DNA of 64,000 nt, taken from positions 104,792,040-104,856,039 of the forward strand of contig OX638130.1 of the NCBI GenBank assembly GCA_951804985.1. The letters run 5' to 3'. A program made the position numbers and the translations under genes. Positions 22,660 to 33,644 of the stretch are shown here, in pieces. Every line of letters begins with the position of its first letter. The stretch's first letter is position 1. Origin of the DNA: Dryomyza anilis (taxonomy: Eukaryota > Arthropoda > Insecta > Diptera > Dryomyzidae). The notes below the pieces were generated by a model. It saw nothing but the letters and a program-made list of their open reading frames with translations. It did no database searches and had not been told where the DNA came from.

Positions 22660-23538
22660 GATTTCGGTTTTAATTATTGATTCTAATTCAATTTTAAATA
22701 CTTTATTTTTATTTTCTGTCAATTTGCTGAAAGACCGTTTAATTGCTGCATTAAAATTTGGCTACTGACAAAGTTTGTCTTTTGCCAAAAATGTTGGCTG
22801 AAATTTAAATATTAACAAAACTATTGTTTTTTCTAAAAACCGGTTGTTTTGTCACAATTGACAAAAGAACAGTTCTCTGCAATTGTTAGATCACAATGAG
22901 ATCAGCAACTTGCTTGACAGCTGGTTCCTTCTGAATGTGGGAATAGAGTAGTTGTTAACAGTTTTTTTCTTTAATTTCTTATTGAATCAGTTAAGTAATC
23001 TTGCTTACTTAAAGCGAAAAAACTTTATATATTGACTGGAAAAATTTGAATATTCAACCAACATTGTTTATCAAAAAAAAAAAATGTTATTATTTAAAAA
23101 AAAAACGTATTTTGCATTAATGAATTTATTTATAGCTCATTTTAGCGTGACGAATTTTATGGGTTTAATGCGCCTGACTACTACCAACTAAGTTATAATC
23201 GTAGTGCTACAAAATATAATTTTATTAGCAATAACTATTATATTGTTTAAATCTTTGCATAGCAAATTTGTGTGATTGTTTAACGAGAACTGGTCAGGGG
23301 CAATTATAATTAAAGGGTTATTTATAATAGCGATCGACATGCATTTCAATATATTAAAAATTTCAAAACCAAATCACTTAATTAGTTACAAATTAAATGA
23401 ATATAATACTATAAATATCTCATATATAATTTAGAACTAGATCAATTAATACAAGCATTTCTTTTGAAAGAAGATAGATTTAGCTGCATTTCTAGTGCAA
23501 GTTTTTAGTTAAAAAATGTTCTATAATAAAAAAAAAAC
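22660..23538. other. AT-rich non-coding DNA, no gene seen
   Basis: No coding frame or recognisable repeat end. Ordinary AT-rich sequence between C6 and SINE S4. Confidence 0.5.
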
Positions 23539-23551
23539 TACCTTATTTATA

Positions 23552-23864
23552 GGTTGTTAGCCGCGGTAGCTCAGTGGTTAGTGCGTTGGACTGCGAGCCG
23601 AAAGGTCCCCGGTTCAAGCCTGGACTGGGGCTAACAACATCATTTCATAGAAACATTTTTCTATACCGCGCTACCTCTCGTCAGTAAATGGCAAACCTAC
23701 GAGAGTAAAACATTGCCTATGAAAAGCTCTCACCCGCCGTTCGGATTCGGCAATAAACTGTAGGTCCCACCACTTTGAGTACAAATATAACACGCACAGC
23801 TCAAAATGGTGAGAGAGCTCGGCCGAAGTTCTATACAGGACTGTAGCCCAAACTATTATTATAT
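23552..23864 (+). mobile_element. tRNA-derived SINE, copy S4, full length reference copy
   Basis: The cleanest plus-strand copy. The tRNA-like head GCCGCGGTAGCTCAGTGGTT starts near 23560, with A-box at 23567-23578 and B-box GGTTCAAGCC at 23611-23620. A body of about 200 bp follows (CTACCTCTCGTCAG, CACCCGCCGTTCGGATTCGG, GTAGGTCCCACCACTTTGAG), then an ACTATTATTATATTA tail. It is flanked by the 13-bp direct repeat TACCTTATTTATA at 23539-23551 and 23865-23877. The two boxes form an internal RNA polymerase III promoter. The anticodon arm is degenerate, so it is not a functional tRNA. Confidence 0.96.
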
Positions 23865-23877
23865 TACCTTATTTATA

Positions 23878-24623
23878 ACCAAATTATCAGATATATAACG
23901 CTTTTTGTAGATCAATATGTGTAAATTTCCAGTCTGCCATGTTTCCGAGACCTTCGATACCTCGAAACTTTCTCGAATAACTTCAATAAAAAAAAGGTCG
24001 ATCTCGTTGTTTTCTCGAATCTAATTTTTAAAAATGTTCGTACATTCGAATTCTTTAACAAGATACGATATTTAAACATTTATCAAATCAATATCGCAAT
24101 ATCGTTGCGATTTCGAAAAATTTCTTGTATCGAGAAACTCCGACAGAACGTTCCGATATCTATCTACCATCTAGGTCCAATTTGACTCTCGATATCGTTA
24201 CGAGTACGGGTCTGATATATACTCGCAATGATCTCGTAACGATATCGATACGAATGGCATACCGGGTTTTTAAATATAGTTTCTAACTAAGTTAAATTAC
24301 TTAAACGATAGAACGTTAGTATAGAACACACCGAGTGAAATTTTTTTTTGTCTGTTCAGACTTGTCTGACTTAAATAAGGTAATAATCAGTGGTTTCCAC
24401 ATCAGTGTGTGTAACATTATTTGAAATTGCTATCGGGGACGAAATCATCCATTTCGTACATATGTCTTTTTTTATTCTGAAGTGAAATAAGGCAAACTTT
24501 AAAAAATTATCACTCTAAAATATGTTTACTCTAAAAACTTTCTTTTTATTGCAAAATCAGTTCTATACAGAAACAGACAAAATATTTACACCCAGATTTT
24601 AATTATTCATGAATATTTTATAT
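23878..24623. other. Non-coding DNA with many CGATATCG-type words
   Basis: The 23930-24260 stretch is dense in TCGATATC/GATATCGTTACGA words and may be a decayed transposon interior, but I could not define ends. No gene seen. Confidence 0.4.
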
Positions 24624-24877
24624 CGTCGTTGTAGAACGAAAAGTCACCAAATACATTTTTATGAAAAACTTAAATTTCGAGTTTATTGATTAATATTATA
24701 AAAAGTAATTGTTGCATTTTTAAAGTTGAAATATCAATTGATAGATTTACATTTTCTTATCATGTGATAAAAAAATTGAGATCATCGATAAAAAATTGAC
24801 AGATATATAAAGATTTTTGTTAATGAATATTTGGCATTTTGAAAATGTATTTGGTGACTTTTCATTCTACAACGACG
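24624..24877 (+). mobile_element. MITE family B, copy 2
   Basis: CGTCGTTGTAGAACGAAAAG at left and TTTCATTCTACAACGACG at right. It is 254 bp, the same length as copy 1. Flanks read TTATAT and ATATATA, compatible with a TA target. Confidence 0.9.
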
Positions 24878-24894
24878 ATATATACTTCATTACC

Positions 24895-25570
24895 CATTAA
24901 AACCACTCTGTGGCAAATTAAGTGGTAGCCACACAATTTCCATAAAAGTACTTGTTACAAATCATGCGAAATATACTTATTGTCAGTCAAAAAGCCCCGG
25001 AGGAGGCTTAGTTACCACAAATTTGGTTCCATTAAAGTGTCTATTTTGCCAACTAATAGCAACAAAGTAAGCTCCGCTCATTATTGTATATGTTCAATTA
25101 TGACAATGTGTGATTTATATATCACTGTATTATGACTTATTACTGCATAAGTTCTTTACATGTTCTTAGCCACGCCTTTGGAACAAAAGAACACTGGATT
25201 CCAACACTGGTGTCAGATGAAACTTAAAAGGTACACAAATGTTTATTCCCATTGTCGAACCGTGCACACAGAAAAATTTGGCATGAGGTTGGAAGAATGA
25301 AAAAGTAGTTCTACCAACTAACTTCATTCGGTTCAATTGAATGGTATACACATTTCCTGACGGAACTGCCATGTTAGCCTATACACCTGATATTACACAC
25401 TCCTAATGGTTCTAAATCTGTACTAAATTGTTCTAAAGTACAAACTTAAACTCTTTTCATTTTGACAATTACAACCGACTAAGCGGTTGAGAGAACTGAA
25501 TAAGTTGGTCGGGCAAAGAGTTGGTTGGCGCAACAAATCTCTTTTCTGTGTAAGGTTACTTGGGTAGTAG
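24895..25570 (+). mobile_element. MITE family D, copy D2, with C7 nested near its right end
   Basis: Collinear blocks shared with 41218-42102: CCACTCTGTGGCAA, AAAAGCCCCGGAGGAGGCTT, GCAACAAAGTAAGCTCCGC and CACTGGTGTCAGATG. The right end is cut by C7: ATTGTCGAACCGTG before it resumes as GGTTACTTGGG after it, the inverted form of the CCCAAGTAACCACGG terminus. Confidence 0.78.
25265..25552 (-). mobile_element. MITE family C, copy C7, nested in D2
   Basis: Reverse-oriented copy from CACACAGAAAAATTTGGCAT to AATCTCTTTTCTGTGT. It carries AACCGACTAAGCGGTTGAGA. Confidence 0.87.
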
Positions 25571-26268
25571 GTATTCCTAAATATGAATTATTCCTAATTA
25601 TGATCAATTTTGTTGGTTGAGATCTATGGGATGAATTGCATTGCTCTACACTCATTATGGCATAGTGGTTACATTAGTAATAAAAAAAATTTATTCATAA
25701 AACTTTGGAATTTTGGATAAACTTTGAATTTCTTTGGCTTATATATTCAAAACAGACGTTTTTACACGCATAAAATCTAATGTTTGTATTGTTTTCTGCT
25801 ACATATATTGCAAACATAATTTAATTCTATTAAAATTCTAATAAAAGAAGACCAAAATAATGAGAAATGGGAATTGAGCTAAATCTCAAAAACTAAAGCT
25901 TTGACAAAACTGATGTCATTTTCGGAATCAGCATCAAAAATTATGTCGGGCAGTGTTATTTTTTCTGTGTAAAAATTCTGCTCACTCTCTTCAAAATTAA
26001 ATATTTTTTTGTAATAAATAAAAAAAATTAGTAACCATTTTATTTCTGTTTTTAAATAAAACCTCATATTTTCTTGGGTTAAATCCAAAAATGATCCCCT
26101 TATTTTGGAGCAAAATTAAAATTTGTCACTCACGCGTTCTCATTTTCATTATCGAACGAAATGTCGTTTACAGCAAAGATTGTTCATTTTCCGTTATAAA
26201 TAATTAAGAATGTAACAAAGTCAAACGAACTCAATACTATAAAATTCTCGAACCTTTATTAAAGTCAA
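25571..26268. other. AT-rich non-coding DNA, no gene seen
   Basis: No motif-bearing frame and no repeat ends. A 69-codon minus frame at 25879-26088 has the composition of chance frames. Confidence 0.5.
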
Positions 26269-26962
26269 TTTTTTTTTTTTTTACAAGTTGACCAATGCTC
26301 AGGGGATGCCCCATATTCATGCAATGCATAGTGTTGATCGTATGAAAGTATTATAGGTAAGAGGAGGGAGGAAAGATAGAGAAGTGTCGGTGAATGTTTG
26401 TTTTGAACTTGCCAATATCAAAAATGTCGGGAAAAACAGAAGCAGGGAGATTGTTCCACAAACGTATCGTGCGTTTGAAGAACGAATTCTCTCGGTAATG
26501 CGTGGTTCTATTGAGAGCCGAGTGAACTACGAAGGGGTGGGCTTGGTTCGATGCCCGAATAGAACGAGAGGACACACGACCTGGTGGAATCAGGCCATGT
26601 ATTTCCCTCGAACACTTACCATTGTAATTCCTATAAAACAGGCTTACACACCCAACGATCCATCGGTGCTCAAGAGAGCCAATAGAGTATGAAATATTTT
26701 CATCCCCTATTAAATATATTGCACGTTGTTGGATTCGATCCAGGAACTCCAAAGAAGATTTTAAAGCCCCTGCCCATATGTGCGAATTGTATTCCATCTT
26801 AGGCCGAATATAGGTAGTGTAGACAGTGCGCAAGTCAGTAGGAGTGAAGTATGTCTTACTCCGTTTTAAAAAACCGAGGCACTTGGCCGCCTCTTTCGAC
26901 ACATCAAATATGTGATCATTCCTTAGAAATGTTTGTTTCGTTTGTTTAGATTCGAATACCAA
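26269..26962 (-). mobile_element. 5'-truncated LINE (non-LTR retrotransposon), C-terminal reverse transcriptase region
   Basis: The open frame on the minus strand (26962 down to 26351, about 203 codons) has no ATG at its start and enters mid-protein. It reads through AAKCLGFLKRSK, YIRPKMEYNSHIW and LDRIQQRAIYLIGD, then the C-terminal block RTIRLWNNLPASVFP followed by FDIGKFKTNIHRHFS. These segments are typical of the region after the catalytic palm in CR1/Jockey-like reverse transcriptases. About 65 bp of 3'UTR and then a poly(A) tail follow (plus-strand T-run 26269-26282). Endonuclease and catalytic YADD regions are absent, so it is a dead 5' truncation typical of target-primed insertion. 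The frame is intact, which suggests a recent insertion. Confidence 0.88.
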
Positions 26963-27837
26963 TATAAAAAACTATATTTTTTTTTTCAAACATGAACGAT
27001 ATTTTATAAAACGAACAAGGGTTTTAATAATTCACTCACATTTTTCACCAGTAGAATATAAATTAAAATGCATGGTAAGTGTCACGTATGTTAATAATAT
27101 TTTTTTTAAGAAATACGTTTATTTCATAGACTGCTTTATAAATGGAATCTGTGTTTATTTATAAATAATAAAAATTGATAAGAGAATTTAATTTTTTTAT
27201 TGTTGTTTGTTAGGTATAGTGAAGCAAAGAGGCGCTATAATTTATAATGACAAAAGGCAATTAAAAAAAAAAATAAACATAAAATAATAAAAAAGGGGGA
27301 TTTTATATTATGATTATATAGGATTTCAAAAAGGTAATAAAATTAAATTCTGGTTAAAAAGAAAATAGAGGAAAATAAATTATATTTTTGAGAAAGAACT
27401 AGAAGTACAGCGTACATTCAAGTACATTATGTAGACAAAGTACACAGTTCGACAAAATTAGCTATTTCAAAAATAATAAAACTTTTATAGTGTACAGTGT
27501 TCTATAGTAAAATATATTAGGGGATCTTTTAGAACAGCTAATCTTTATCGTTTAGATTAGGGGATCTTTTAGAACACGGACACTTTTAGAATAGGCAATC
27601 TTTCAGAACAGCGATTCTTTTAGAGCATAATAAAACTTTAAATTTATTACTTTTTTAAATTTGAAAAATAATATTTTGAAATGGTTGTGGTAGTTTAAAA
27701 TGCTCTATAAATTAAACTCAAAAAACCTATATTAGATCTAATAATGAACTGTTTTTATTTTTCTCTTTTGAAAAATTGCAACAAAATAAGTACGATACAC
27801 CTACATTTTGTTTAGAATAATATACTGAAATGGAAAT
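26963..27837. other. AT-rich non-coding DNA, no gene seen
   Basis: Contains a short local repeat of TTAGGGGATCTTTTAGAACA (about 27517 and 27547). Otherwise featureless. Confidence 0.5.
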
Positions 27838-28086
27838 GAACAATGAACGAAAAGTCACCAAATACATTTTTAAAATGCCAAATATTCTTTTAAAAAAATC
27901 TATATAAATCTGGCAGTTTTTAATCGATGATCTCATTTTTTTTACCACATGATAAGAAAATGTAAATCTATTAGTTGATGTTTCAACTTTAAAAATACAT
28001 CAATTACTTTTTATAATATTAATGAACAAACTCGAAAATTAAGATTTTGATAAAAATGTGGGTTTTTCGTTCTACAAGGTCGATAT
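27838..28086 (-). mobile_element. MITE family B, copy 3
   Basis: Inverted relative to copies 1 and 2: AACGAAAAGTCACCAAATAC at left, and TTCGTTCTACAAGGTCGAT at right with a changed tip. The interior shares ACATGATAAGAAAATGTAAA and TTTCAACTTTAAAAATAC with copies 2 and 4. Confidence 0.82.
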
Positions 28087-28209
28087 CGTCTCTGTCATGC
28101 CCAGTCATGACATAGGGGCGAATGTGAATTTTTTGACATTTGCATGTTTTTACATTTTTTGTAGTTTTTCATCAAGTATACTGTGCCAAAATCGCGCTAG
28201 GTTTTGGTG

Positions 28210-28750
28210 GATATTTCTAGCAAACCAGTCAAAACCAAAAGGACGAATGTGGGTTTTGTTTTTACTTCTTTGAGTCTTGCCAAAAGGGCGAATCTTTTTG
28301 TTTATTTGCAATAACTTTGAATGGGTACAAGATAACATAGTGATGTAGAAGTATTAATTCTTTGTTATTCAAGCACCTATTGATTGGTATTCATTTATAA
28401 AAATAATTTGTCAAAAAAATGTCTTGCAAATATCAAAAATTCGAAAATGTAAATGAAATGTCTTGAAATTTTGTTTTGTGGATATTTCTAGCAAAGCAGT
28501 CAAAACCAAAAGGACGAATTTGGGTTTTGTTTTTACTTCTTTGAGTCTTGCCAAAAGGGCGAATCTTTTTGTTTTTTTGCAATAACTTTGTATGGGTACA
28601 AGATAACATAGTGATGTAGAAGTATTAATTCTTTGTTCTTCAAGCACCTATTGATTGGTATTCATTTATATAAATAATTTGTCAAAAAAATGTCTTGCAA
28701 ATATCAACAATTCGAAAAATGTAAATGAAATGTCTTGAAATTTTGTTTTG
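28210..28750. repeat. Tandem duplication, two units of 271 bp
   Basis: GATATTTCTAGCAAA begins at 28210 and again at 28481, and the two units match almost base for base (AACCAAAAGGACGAAT, GTACAAGATAACATAGTGAT, AAGCACCTATTGATTGG). Small minus-strand frames in both units arise from the duplication. Confidence 0.92.
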
Positions 28751-29256
28751 TATTTTTTTTTATATTGTTGTCAATCGATAGGTACTCTAAAAATAAACAT
28801 TTGATGCTTTTACATCACTATTTTATTTTGTTCTCATAAAAAGTTATGGACAAAACACTAAATATTAGCTTTGGGTCAGGATATAGATATACAAAATTTG
28901 TATTTACAATTCTGTAACATGTCCAAATCGAAAGATATTTTATATGCGTTATAATGATTGATTACTAAACGAAAATAATAAAAAAAATAAGTTTTAATAA
29001 CTTTAAAATTTGATTTCCCAACATATTTAAAATTGCACATAGACGATATGATACTCCCAAGTTCAAACTCTTCCAGTTACAGTGAAAAATTATGTTTTGC
29101 AACAAACATATTATGTTACACGTTACATACATGAATTTTCAGTATTTTAAAATACAAAATTATATTTTAATAACAAATTAAATGAAATGAATGCCAAAAT
29201 AATTAAAAAAATGTAAACTTTAGTTAAAGGCATCAAATTTACGAATGAAAATATAT
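28751..29256. other. AT-rich non-coding DNA, no gene seen
   Basis: No repeat ends or motif-bearing frame. Confidence 0.5.
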
Positions 29257-29387
29257 TAAGGGTATTCATTTCACTTCATATCACCTGCGTATATCCGTAT
29301 TTCGTAAGAATTCTACACAATAAAGCTTATATTTTTTACGGCATACGCATATACGCAATAGATACGAAGTGAAATGAATTTCCTTAC
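29257..29387. mobile_element. Short MITE, about 130 bp
   Basis: AAGGGTATTCATTTCACTTC at left is mirrored by GAAGTGAAATGAATTTCCTT at right, with a short AT-rich interior that is also partly palindromic (GCGTATATCCGTAT against ACGCATATACGC). Confidence 0.7.
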
Positions 29388-29486
29388 TATGTTTACTGCA
29401 AACTATTTTTTTCACAGCGTGCATAATCTAGTAAATTTCCACAATTAGTAAAATTCCACTAGTGCTTCGAAGAAAATCGTATTATC

Positions 29487-29694
29487 CGGCGTGTTCAAAA
29501 ATGCACATTCGATCGAAATTCAAATAATTGACTAGAAAAATTGAATTTAATACATTCTACAGAACTTAAAACGAGTTGAATTCAATTGAATAAAACATAT
29601 TTTGTATTGAAAATTTGAATTTTAGAACTGCAAAAAACAAATTCGATGAAATTCAAATTTCAAAACGATTTTGATGAGACGTTGGAGTATGCCG
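29487..29694. mobile_element. Possible family H-related MITE
   Basis: CGGCGTGTTC at left, and its complement-like GGAGTATGCCG at right, enclose a GAATTC-rich near-palindrome. It resembles family H ends (CGGCCATGTTC), but divergence makes this tentative. Confidence 0.45.
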
Positions 29695-31440
29695 ATATAT
29701 TTTAAACAGTAAATTGTAATTATAAAACTATACAATTTTTATAGTTATTTGAGTATAATTCTCAAAAACTGCAATATTTCCAAATAACTATTGAATCGTA
29801 CACATTATTCGCATACATGACATACTTTGAAATGGCACAACACATAATTCAAAACTAAAAATGAATACGGAAACTCTAGAGCAAAATAAAGCTCGTACTA
29901 TAAAATACTTGGTATATAGCAGGAACAACAAAAAAAAAAACATGTACTATGCAGCTATAAAGTAAATAAAATAAATATTATATATTACTAGAAATTTGTT
30001 TATACTCACGTCTTGTTTTTGTGTGTTTGATGGTATTTTTAAATATGATTTTTTTTTTCTGCTATGCAAAAATTATAGAGATTTTGTTGTTTGGCTGATG
30101 TCGTGCGAGAGTGAAATTATTTTCGCTTTTATTTTGCACAAAACGTCAAATACGACGATGAATCTTTGAAAATACGTTGCGTATTTGAGGAAAAACACCA
30201 AAAAAAAAACAGAACTAACAAAAATTCGAAAACGAAACAAATGCTTGAAATGCAAATTATTGAGATCTGCGTTTGGTAAAAATAGCTGCTTTTATCGCAT
30301 GCGATTTATTTTTAAATGCAAATTTATCGCAGGTTGAAGGCTTGCAGCAATTTGGCGGCAGTTGGTTGTTTATTTTTAGTTTTTTTATATTTTTATATGA
30401 GTTGTATTATTTTTTGTTGTTGTTTTTATTGTAGGTTAATGTCCTTTAAGTACTTTCTGTTTTTTTGTTTTTGTACTTTTTCTTGGTTGCGCATACGTCT
30501 TGGTTACGCGATTTAGAAATTGACACTTTTAATTTGAATTTAAGGTTTTTGAATATTATATATTTTTGTTTTTGTAATTTACTCGAAAATTTAATTGTTT
30601 TAAAATTTATTTATTTTATAAATTGATTGCATGATTTTTGTTACAAATTGAGTTTTTCAAAATTATTTGTTTTATATTTTTATAAAACGTTTTTATTTTT
30701 TATATTGTTTTAAATATTATTTTTTAAAAACTACTATTTTGTGTGTGTTTTAAACTGTACTATATATTTTTAAGTTTCGTTATATTTTTAAAAATTATTT
30801 TTTTTTAAATTTTATAATTTATAATTATTTTTCATTTTTTTTTTATTTATTTAATTCAAAAAGTACTTTTTCAAAGTTATTCTGCCTTTTCACGTACTAC
30901 ACGTGAATGAATTTGTTCTCATTGAACTCGATGAGCCTCAATTTAGCGCGTCGAATATCTTTGAGGGCAACTCCAAAGCCTTCTCGCAAACTAAGTTTCA
31001 GCATTACAACACTAGAGGTCTTTGTTTCAAAGGTCTCCGTTCAAACTTTTAATTGAGTTTGATTTTTTTTGTTTTAGGTTAACTCTACAGAGCCAACTGG
31101 TTACCACTGCAAGAACCCGTCTGCTTTTTGCCCTGTCAATTATGAACTGTTTTTGGTTTGGCCAACAAAGTTTCCTCTTCCTCGACTTCTTTTTCTTCTT
31201 TTTATTATTCTTTTGCTTCAAAGCTTCTTATTATGTTTTCTTTGGTTGATCATTTAAAAACCGGCTCCTCTTAAGTAGTATCTGCTTTTGTTGCAATTAT
31301 TTTATATTTTTTTCTGCTTTTTTAGCTGCTGAAATATTTGCCAATTGTTTGCTCTTTTTTTTTTAAGAATATCTTCTTTTTGTTGTTAATTTCTTTTTCT
31401 ACACCTCTGCTCTATGAAATGTCGAATAGTTTAAGAGATA
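29695..31440. other. T-rich non-coding DNA, no gene seen
   Basis: Long T-runs dominate. The short frames here are phenylalanine/leucine or lysine-rich and uninformative. Confidence 0.5.
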
Positions 31441-31800
31441 CGCGACCCGATGATCACTTTAGCGTATTCGTCGTCGTCGTCTTCGTCAACTGATCTGCAC
31501 CACTTGAGTCAAGCAGCGTCCAGTACAAACTGTTTTTGCTGATCGCGTCGCATTCTCGCGAGTAGCAGCGATTCTGATGCGCCGCGTCTCAACAGCTGTT
31601 TTTCCGCAGTGTGCTGCTGCGCGGTTTTGGGGAGGGCGGTTGTTGGACTTGGTTGGTTTGTTGTTGTACCTATTCAGACTGGCGGCGGCAGAGTTGCTAC
31701 GAAACATACGACAGACTCTCGAACAAATCGTTGTTGGCTTGCTCTTCATTTGGTTAGACAAAAGATTTCCGATGTGCACCGCCGTGTGTAAATCAGTGCG
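31441..31800. promoter_or_regulatory. GC-rich island, candidate promoter and 5' leader (minus strand favoured)
   Basis: A sharply bounded stretch of unique, GC-rich sequence in very AT-rich surroundings, with CAGCTG boxes and CGTCGTCGTC runs but no sustained coding frame. On the minus strand an initiator-like TCAGTTG lies at 31493-31487. The PPxY gene (coding start 3472, minus strand) needs an upstream untranslated exon, and this island is a plausible place for it, which would imply an intron near 28 kb. That assignment is inference. Confidence 0.35.
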
Positions 31801-32559
31801 CTAGTGATGAGAGTCTAAAAGTACCGATTACTACTCAAACAAAATGTTTATAGTACTTTTATAAAAATCTTAATATGTTTGATAATTTCTAATGAGTATG
31901 GACCAAAAAACAAAAATCTAAACCATAAGTTCAATGAAAAATAACATTAATGTGGATGCTTCGAATTCAATGGCAATTTCTTGGAACTTTTTGAAAGAAA
32001 GAATTAATAATATGTATTGTGAAATTTAACCATTATCTAAATGTTTTATCGCACGTGTAACGTAACAGTACTTTTTATAGCATAATGGTGCGAAATTTAT
32101 TGCTTCTATAGAACTAAAAAAAATATATATTTTCAATTAAAATTTAATTTATTAGTTCCATTCTAAAGCTTAGAAATTATGCCCTACACGTTGAAAAAAT
32201 TTTCAACAGAATAGCAGACTTTTTCAACATTGTGAGGCAATTTAAAATTTATTTTAAAATAATGTAACATAACAGTACATGCTCAAAACGTACATAACTC
32301 CTAGAAAATGATATTACCGAAGAAGCATACGTTTAGATGCATATATTAAAAGTATTCTATTTAATGTGTTTTCAGAGAATGTCGAAATTTATGTCGAAAT
32401 GTGCGTTCGAATGTAACGAAACAGTCTGAGTTTTGGTCCATATGTAAAGAAAAAAAAGGAGAAAATCTTATTCTATCGTATAACATATGAACTTTAAAAT
32501 TTTATCAAATAATTTTTATGAAATTTTGCAACAAACTTGAAAATAAATTGTAGGATTAT
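31801..32559. other. AT-rich non-coding DNA, no gene seen
   Basis: The phrase GTAACGTAACAGTAC recurs in variant forms (about 32057, 32265 and 32413), hinting at a decayed repeat. No gene. Confidence 0.4.
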
Positions 32560-33075
32560 CTTAAAAAGTATTGTGTCTTATGTTCTACTAAAAATTAAAC
32601 CCTTTCCTCTACTGAAAATTATCCTGAATCTTATAACGAAAGCTATGTTAGAACTTATACTGAAACTTGTACTGAAACATATACCGAAACTTATACTGAA
32701 ACTTATACCAAAACTTGTGCTAAAACATTGACTCCTACTTTAACTTAAACTTCTACTGAAACTTGTATTAGAAGAACCTCTATGAAGAAGTATAATAAAA
32801 GTTGTTTTGAAAAAGCTACTGAAACTTATACTGAAACTTATACTGAAATTTATACTGAAACATATACTGAAATTTATACCGAAACTTATACTGAAACTTA
32901 TACCAAAACTTTTGCTGAAACATTGACTCCTACTTAAACTTCTACTGAAACTTGTATTAGAAAAACCTCTATGAAGAAGTATAATAAAAGTTATTCTGAA
33001 AATGCGACTGAAACTTATACTGAAACGTATACTGAAAATTATACTGAAACTTGAACTGAAATTCCATGTACCATA
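32560..33075. repeat. 12-bp minisatellite (ACTGAAACTTAT)n inside a 190-bp tandem repeat
   Basis: Runs of ACTGAAACTTAT with 12-bp periodicity alternate with a unique block (AACCTCTATGAAGAAGTATA) that recurs about 190 bp apart (near 32776 and 32966). Because 12 is divisible by 3, frames of LILK or SISF repeats are open on both strands; these are artefacts. Confidence 0.9.
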
Positions 33076-33154
33076 ACTTATTCTAAAACACATTAAAAAC
33101 TAAATAAGTTACTTAAATTTTTTTTTTTTTTAAATATTCCTAAAGTATTTTGTT

Positions 33155-33380
33155 TTTATACCCTGCACTAAGAGTGAAAGGGTATATTGAGATTGGTACG
33201 CCGTTTGTAACAGTTTATCGGCATGATCTGTTTGTCCGTCTGTTGAAATCACAATTAGAGAAAATTTCTGTCTGTCACAACAAAAGGCCATGATCGATTG
33301 TGACCTGTGATCCGACCACTTATATTCAAATACCGCATATATCACTGAAATTTACAGGTCAATTTTCCTTTATACCGCAA
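33155..33380 (-). mobile_element. DINE-1/mini-me-type repeat, partial
   Basis: Minus-orientation copy of the terminal module at 58740-58834: TACCCTGCACTAAGAGTGAA, GGTACGCCGTTTGTAAC and TGTTTGTCCGTCTGTTGAAA. The (GTCY)n block is reduced to a few bases. Confidence 0.78.
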
Positions 33381-33412
33381 GAAGTAAAGTTTATTGTCAA
33401 ATATATATTTAT

Positions 33413-33644
33413 CGTCGTTGTAGAACTAAAAGTCACCAACTACATTTTCAAATGTTTTTATAGATCAGTCAATTTCGGATCGTTGAGCTCAATATTTCTA
33501 ACAAATGATATGAAAATATGAATCTATCAATTAGTATTTCAACTTTAAAAATCTAATAATAACTTTTTGTAATAATGACCAACAAACTCGAAATTTAAGA
33601 TTTTGATAAAAATGTATTTGGTGAATATTAGTTCTACAACGACG
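33413..33644 (-). mobile_element. MITE family B, copy 4
   Basis: CGTCGTTGTAGAACTAAAAG at left and TAGTTCTACAACGACG at right, 232 bp. The interior is oriented like copy 3 (AATTAGTATTTCAACTTTAA, ACCAACAAACTCGAAA). Confidence 0.88.

Noticed and set aside
23560..23635. Possible functional tRNA gene (A-box and B-box)
   Set aside because: The anticodon stem is mismatched, the same head recurs at several sites fused to a constant body and TAA tail, and target duplications surround the whole unit. It is a SINE head.
32740..33093. 117-codon minus frame rich in SISFSISF
   Set aside because: Translation of the same 12-bp repeat on the other strand, with no start context or splicing evidence.
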